Origin: Hyalella azteca
Taxonomy: Eukaryota > Arthropoda > Malacostraca > Amphipoda > Hyalellidae
Assembly: GCF_000764305.2 (NCBI RefSeq)
Contig: NW_025936295.1
Coordinates: 620,001-684,000, forward strand
Length of the DNA: 64,000 nt
Reading direction: 5' to 3'
A program made the translations under genes and the position numbers. How positions within the stretch are numbered: position 1 is the first letter of the stretch; the number at the start of each line of letters is the position of its first letter. This document shows, in pieces, positions 59,743-64,000 of this stretch. A model generated the notes under the pieces. That model was not told where the DNA came from and did not search any database. It saw only the letters and a program-made list of their open reading frames with translations.

Positions 59743-60710
59743 ACGAAGCCACTATGGAGAAATACTTTCTATGCAAAAAAGAATGTGTTTAATGATTATA
59801 AATATTCCGATATGAATAAAATTTTTAATTTAATTTAGAGCGCCCGCTCTTGATTCTTACTTTATCGCAATCAGAAATAATCGATCACTAAAGAATAAAT
59901 TCTTAACAACATAGAACAGATAGTGACGATCTAAACAATATCCATATATATAGAATTATAAATTTCACATAGTCTTCGACTAATTTTATATCGGAGTGGA
60001 ATTTAACTTCTATGTATCAAGAAAAAGCATGCAGAATGAGCCAGCAGTCGTTGGTCACGGCAGGCTCAGCGCAATGGCACCGCAATGGCAAGATGCTATC
60101 GGCAAGGCATCTTACATTTACTACTTGCTTCTCCCCAGTCCACTCCGCGGCCGGTTTTCAAGTCTCCTTGATTTATCGCAAGGCCATTAAAGCGCGCCAG
60201 CAATAAACGTAACCTGCAGATTAGGACGTAAAGTGTAAAGTGGCATTACGCTCTTTCGAGCAAAGCAAAGTCCAAATGTAAATCAATAGAACCATAAATA
60301 ACAAATGTCTGGTGCAGGTTCCTTGCTGGCTGACCACGGGTATGCCTCAGTGCCTTCGTTTCAAGGCCGCTTCGTGGCCGGCCATCTTTGCAAGAATTCC
60401 AGGCCAGGAAAATGTCAAGCATGTTTTTGTGATAACAAGGAAGACGTTTAGGCATAAACGCGTCTTGTTTTCTCATTTTAATTATTTTGATTCGTCAACT
60501 CTCGGTCTGTTTGTTATTAACCTAATTTATATATTTCGATCCATAATACCGCCATAATTCGTCAAATTTCCCATTATTGTGGCACTTCGTATGTAAAATT
60601 ATTAAATTTGCTGTAAAACTTGTCGTTACCGCGGTAAAATGAACAAATAACATGAGAACTGACAACCAGCTTCGAAGTGTCCCATAACCTGATCACTTAA
60701 ATTATAGATG
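59743..60710. other. No confident gene
   Basis: A GC-richer patch at about 60040-60450 carries overlapping short frames on both strands, including a Cys-containing 48-codon plus frame at 60305-60451. None is supported by splice sites or motifs. Confidence 0.3.
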
Positions 60711-61002
60711 TGAATAACAGATGAATATCATGCGAAAATCTTGTGAAAATCACGCGAATTTTCGATGAGTATCATGTCAAAATCTTGTGAATTATAGTTG
60801 AATATCATGTGAAAATTTTACGAATTATAGATGAATATCATATCAAAATCTTACGAATTTTAGATGAATATCATGTGGAAATCTTGTGAATTATAAATGA
60901 ATATTATGGGAAAATTTTGCGAATTTAAGATGAATATCATGTCGAAACCTTGCGAATTATAGATGCACATCATGTGAAAATCTTGTGAATTATAGATGAA
61001 TA
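60711..61002. repeat. 33 bp minisatellite, about nine copies
   Basis: Units starting ATGAATATCATG recur at 60721, then 60798, 60831, 60864, 60897, 60930, 60963 and 60996; the second unit is diverged. The other half of each unit is AAAATCTTGTGAATTATAG-like. Confidence 0.93.
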
Positions 61003-62405
61003 AATAAGCACCCACGAGCCTGCGTTTGAATACTCATTGAGGCTTCTGCTACTTAAATATAAATTCCTTCAGTTGACCATTGCTTCTGCTATCGTTTTGA
61101 TGGGAACTTAAGTCAAGATTTTCGTTGGTCTCGTTAAACTTAACGAGTCTTGAAGTAATTTCGTGCGAAGGTGATTGCGGGTTAACTCTAAAGGAGCAAC
61201 CGCAAGGAGCTTTGCGTTCACGCTACGCAAGCTGCAGGGCCATTGTACATTAACAAAAACATTGACTTTATGTACAATAGGAATGCAAGGGAGTACAATT
61301 TCTTTAGCAAAAACTCTTTTCGTGGGACGTTTGCACCTGATCAATATTTATCTCCAGTGGATCGCCGGTTAACAATATAATGAGTATTTACTGAAGCAAA
61401 AATTTGACACATTGCGCTTTATTTATTATGAAAAATATATTTTATATATAAAAAATAATTTTAATTTTATATATAAAATATATATATATTTTAAAATATA
61501 TTTAATAAAATTTGACTCCACAGCTTTATTAAATAACACAAAGAGCTACACACAAATGCTAGACAAAGTGCATGGGAATATAAATAATGTTTAATCGATT
61601 TGTTTGTGTGGCTTATCGACACGAGTTGCGAGTGACGGTCAAACATCACTAGCAGAACAGCTCTTTAACAAAGCCGAACAAGATGTCATCGAGCAGCATT
61701 GAGTGTCGTGTAAACATTATAATTTTACCAAGTTCTTATCTCGCTGCCACATATCCCCGGGTCAACCGAGGCGTATTGATCTTGCTACCATGCCGTCGAG
61801 CTGTGTATTTTTGATACAGTATTCCAAATACGCTCGCATTAAGACTAGACATTCTAATGGCATTCGTGTTTCTTCAAACACTGCAGCGGAACGAATTTAA
61901 ATCAACAATGAGTAATATTATTGCTTCTTGAATGCCTGTGCGACACAATATTGAGCATTTGAAAGAAAATTTTTAATTAACGTCCATTCTGTTTTCAAAT
62001 TTCATTTTACAAATTTTTCTAAAGGATTGAATGCATGATCTTAACTCCCATCTACATCATAGAATCATACGATCAAAGGCAGGCACGAAATTGTTGGGTA
62101 TATTTATAGGCGAGGTAAAGTAGTTCTTTAATACAGGTTTTGTTAAAGACCAAAACGTAATTCCTATCAATGATTCTCTCATTGTTTTTCTGACTTTTTC
62201 GAATTGAACTTTTTGTATGACATAAAACTTCGAATATGAGGTTACCAAGGGCCATTTTTGTCAGTGAAAGAAACAATAAAGTAAAGTTTCACGTTACGTT
62301 CAGTAAAGTGAAAACTTTTCAACACTTGAGATTTTTCCAACTTTATACATAATATAGATTAATTAATGAATTAGCGGACGAACAAATAAAATAATTTAAA
62401 CTCAC
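61003..62405. other. AT-rich stretch, probably intron of the exon above it
   Basis: Includes an AT low-complexity patch at about 61430-61510. It lies immediately downstream, on the minus strand, of the exon at 62406-62798 and so is intronic if that exon is real. Confidence 0.4.
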
Positions 62406-62798
62406 CCGAGACTGGGGGAGGCCGCACGTCGAGTTCGGGTGAAGACTTGGGGCTGTGGCGATGCGATTCCTTCTTGGGGGAAGTGACGCAAGGTTGGGGA
62501 AGATGAAGCCCCATGTTGTTCGATCCCACACCTCCACCTCCAGCTGTGGAAGTCAAAATTCCACTCACGCCCATTGAACTTCCACCGCTAGCGGCAGCCA
62601 TCACAGCGGCGGCAACGGCAGCAGATCCGCCGTTGTTGCAGCCGTTGTCGCCGGACCCGCCGTTCATGAGTCCATTTCCGCCACCGTGGCCACCGGCGGA
62701 CAAAGACGGTGAGGAAACGGCAAGGCCGCCGCTAGCGGACACAACAGCGGCCATCGCTGCTGCGACGGCTGCATTTCTGCTCTCTTGCGTTATAATTT
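62406..62798 (-). CDS. Internal exon of an Ala/Gly/Ser-rich protein
   Basis: This is the best coding call in the window. On the minus strand ACAATTTTACTTACAG (acceptor, ending at 62799) leads into 393 bases: two bases completing a split codon, 130 full codons and one base, then GTGAGT (donor from 62405). Both introns would be phase 1, so the exon is symmetric and could be skipped without a frameshift. It is far richer in G and C than its flanks. In order it encodes IITQESRNAAVAAAMAAVV, a Ser/Gly/Asn-rich stretch, a second poly-Ala block, then a polar end (SPKKESHRHSPKSSPELDV followed by RPPPVSG). Such low-complexity linkers are typical of insect transcription factors and other nuclear regulators (established trend; identity here is inference). 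No DNA-binding or enzymatic domain lies in this exon, so the gene cannot be named. The plus-strand Pro-rich frame over the same DNA is a shadow. Confidence 0.65.
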
Positions 62799-63088
62799 CT
62801 GTAAGTAAAATTGTTAAAGGGTCACTTTTTATCATTCAGTTACATTTTCCTGTACGTAAAATTTGTAAATTTCTTTGTGTTCAAATAGTGATTTGAACTA
62901 TTAATATCAATTCTCTAACCCATTTGACCTAAATTTCAATCATATGGTACCTGGAATGTAAATCTTGCACAGAAATGTGGCTCCACATATGTTACTTAAC
63001 AGAATTAAATTCGCCAAAACCAGTGTAATAATCTCAACAGAAGGGAAATCAAGTCTAAAATACTGGGAAATGCCTTTAACCTTACTTG
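62799..63088. other. Upstream intron sequence
   Basis: AT-rich, with the acceptor of the exon at its lower end. No other exon recognised. Confidence 0.4.
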
Positions 63089-63270
63089 CAAAACCCCTAT
63101 ACCTTAAAACCCATATACCTTAAAACCCCTATGCCTTAAAACCCCTATACCTTAAAACCCCTATGCCTTAAAACCCCTATACCTTAAAACCCCTATACCT
63201 TAAAACCCCTATACCTTAAAACCCCTATACCTTAAAACCCCTATACCTTAAAACCCCTATACCTTAAGAC
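63089..63270. repeat. 16 bp minisatellite, about 11 copies
   Basis: Unit ATACCTTAAAACCCCT with ATGCC variants, very homogeneous. It lies in the presumed intron upstream of the Ala/Gly exon. It is not the insect TTAGG telomere repeat. Confidence 0.96.
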
Positions 63271-64000
63271 TCTAACCCAACCCTGAACAAAGTTCCCGTC
63301 CCACGACATCGGCCCGAGCTTCTAAGCTAAAAAATTGCATCGTGCGATCGAAAAAGACAGGCGGCTAGGCGCAAGATAACTGGGGAGATACAAATTAAAA
63401 ACTTCCGTTCCAGGAATGACAAAGGGTGACGTTCGATCTGAGCAAGAATTAATCTGCATTAAAAAAAGGTAACACCGGAAAACTGATGGAACTATTGGAC
63501 CAAAAAGTTTGTTCCATAACTCCCAACTTTCCGGTGAGTCTGGCACCTCTGTTTTGATCTTGTTTAATCGAGTTTTGTCAAGCATGAGGGCTACAGAACA
63601 AACAAAAATTTGGCGATATAAATCATGTTTCTGATTATATTGCAAAATCTTAGTATTCTAACCACAAGTGAAATGATTATATATAATAACCGAAATATAC
63701 ATAGTTGATATGCACAACCACATTGACGTCGAAATAATAATAAAAAATTATACAAATAAGGAAGAATAATCGTGAAGGCAGATCTTTTTTGCAACTTCAG
63801 GAAAAAGAATGCCGGGAAAGCCTAATAAAAACTTGCAGTCGAGAGATCAAGTTCATAAAAGACGGATTAATAAAATCAGTTCGCTGGAGCGCAGCAATTG
63901 AGACGCGAGAACCGAGCGAGGGAAGACATAAAAGTTTGCATTCGACTTTTGATTGTTCTTTGCTGAATTCATTACAGTGAATGCCGATGAAAAGAATCTC
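63271..64000. other. No confident gene
   Basis: The minus strand is open at 63322-63645 and the plus strand at 63789-63980 (LQEKECRESLIKTCSREIKF), both with moderately natural composition. On the plus strand a segment ending CTTTCCG is followed by GTGAGT at about 63533. None of these forms a complete exon by eye. Confidence 0.3.

Noticed and set aside
60305..60451. 48-codon plus ORF with several cysteines, considered as a secreted peptide
   Set aside because: There is no convincing signal peptide, the start context is weak, and the minus strand is also open.
62513..62896. Plus-strand Pro/Ala-rich frame over the minus-strand exon
   Set aside because: It is the antisense shadow of the Ala/Gly-rich exon, and the splice signals fit the minus strand only.
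63089..63270. CCCCT-containing repeat as a telomere-like array
   Set aside because: The 16 bp unit does not match TTAGG or any known telomere motif.

Overview
The window looks like non-coding DNA from the nuclear genome of an arthropod, most likely an insect. It is AT-rich, has no operon-like packing of genes, shows GT-AG splice signals, and carries an exceptional load of unrelated minisatellites. No bacterial genes, rRNA, convincing tRNA, reverse transcriptase or transposase domain could be recognised. Species cannot be named from the sequence; a large-genome, non-model insect is the best fit (inference). The best-supported coding sequence is one Ala/Gly/Ser-rich internal exon on the minus strand at 62406-62798, bounded by good splice sites. 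Most of the window is therefore either intergenic or intron of one or more large genes.

Layout. 0-16 kb: arrays with 20, 25, 15, 52 and 22 bp periods, a candidate 5' UTR exon (about 4990-5183, plus), two candidate minus-strand exons (3016-3100, 7198-7322), a TATA-containing candidate promoter (13171-13516) and a three-copy repeat with a conserved palindrome (14380-14861). 15.4-16.8 kb: one 20 bp minisatellite appears on both sides of a segment that contains an N and a perfect 38 bp back-to-back pair of Tn5 mosaic ends, the signature of a Nextera mate-pair junction; the assembly is not reliable here. 17-30 kb: mostly featureless AT-rich DNA, a 42 bp array, a 46 bp array and several weak ORFs or exon candidates. 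33-41 kb: a 149 bp four-copy repeat, a 29 bp array whose units are each an inverted repeat, a 27 bp array and a perfect 40 bp palindrome. 42-50 kb: a plausible terminal coding exon with a strong acceptor (43864-43958), 42 and 21 bp arrays, and a short dispersed repeat. 52-61 kb: 18, 49, 42-52 and 33 bp arrays, a second copy of the dispersed repeat loaded with GTCY microsatellite, and 142 bp tandem duplications. 62-64 kb: the exon and a 16 bp array.

Almost every long open frame in the window lies inside a tandem array and exists because the repeat unit lacks stops, not because it encodes a known protein. Apart from the 62.4 kb exon, coding calls are low-confidence readings of splice-like signals, and several of that quality are expected by chance in 64 kb read by eye. 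No gene can be joined across the window from sequence alone.
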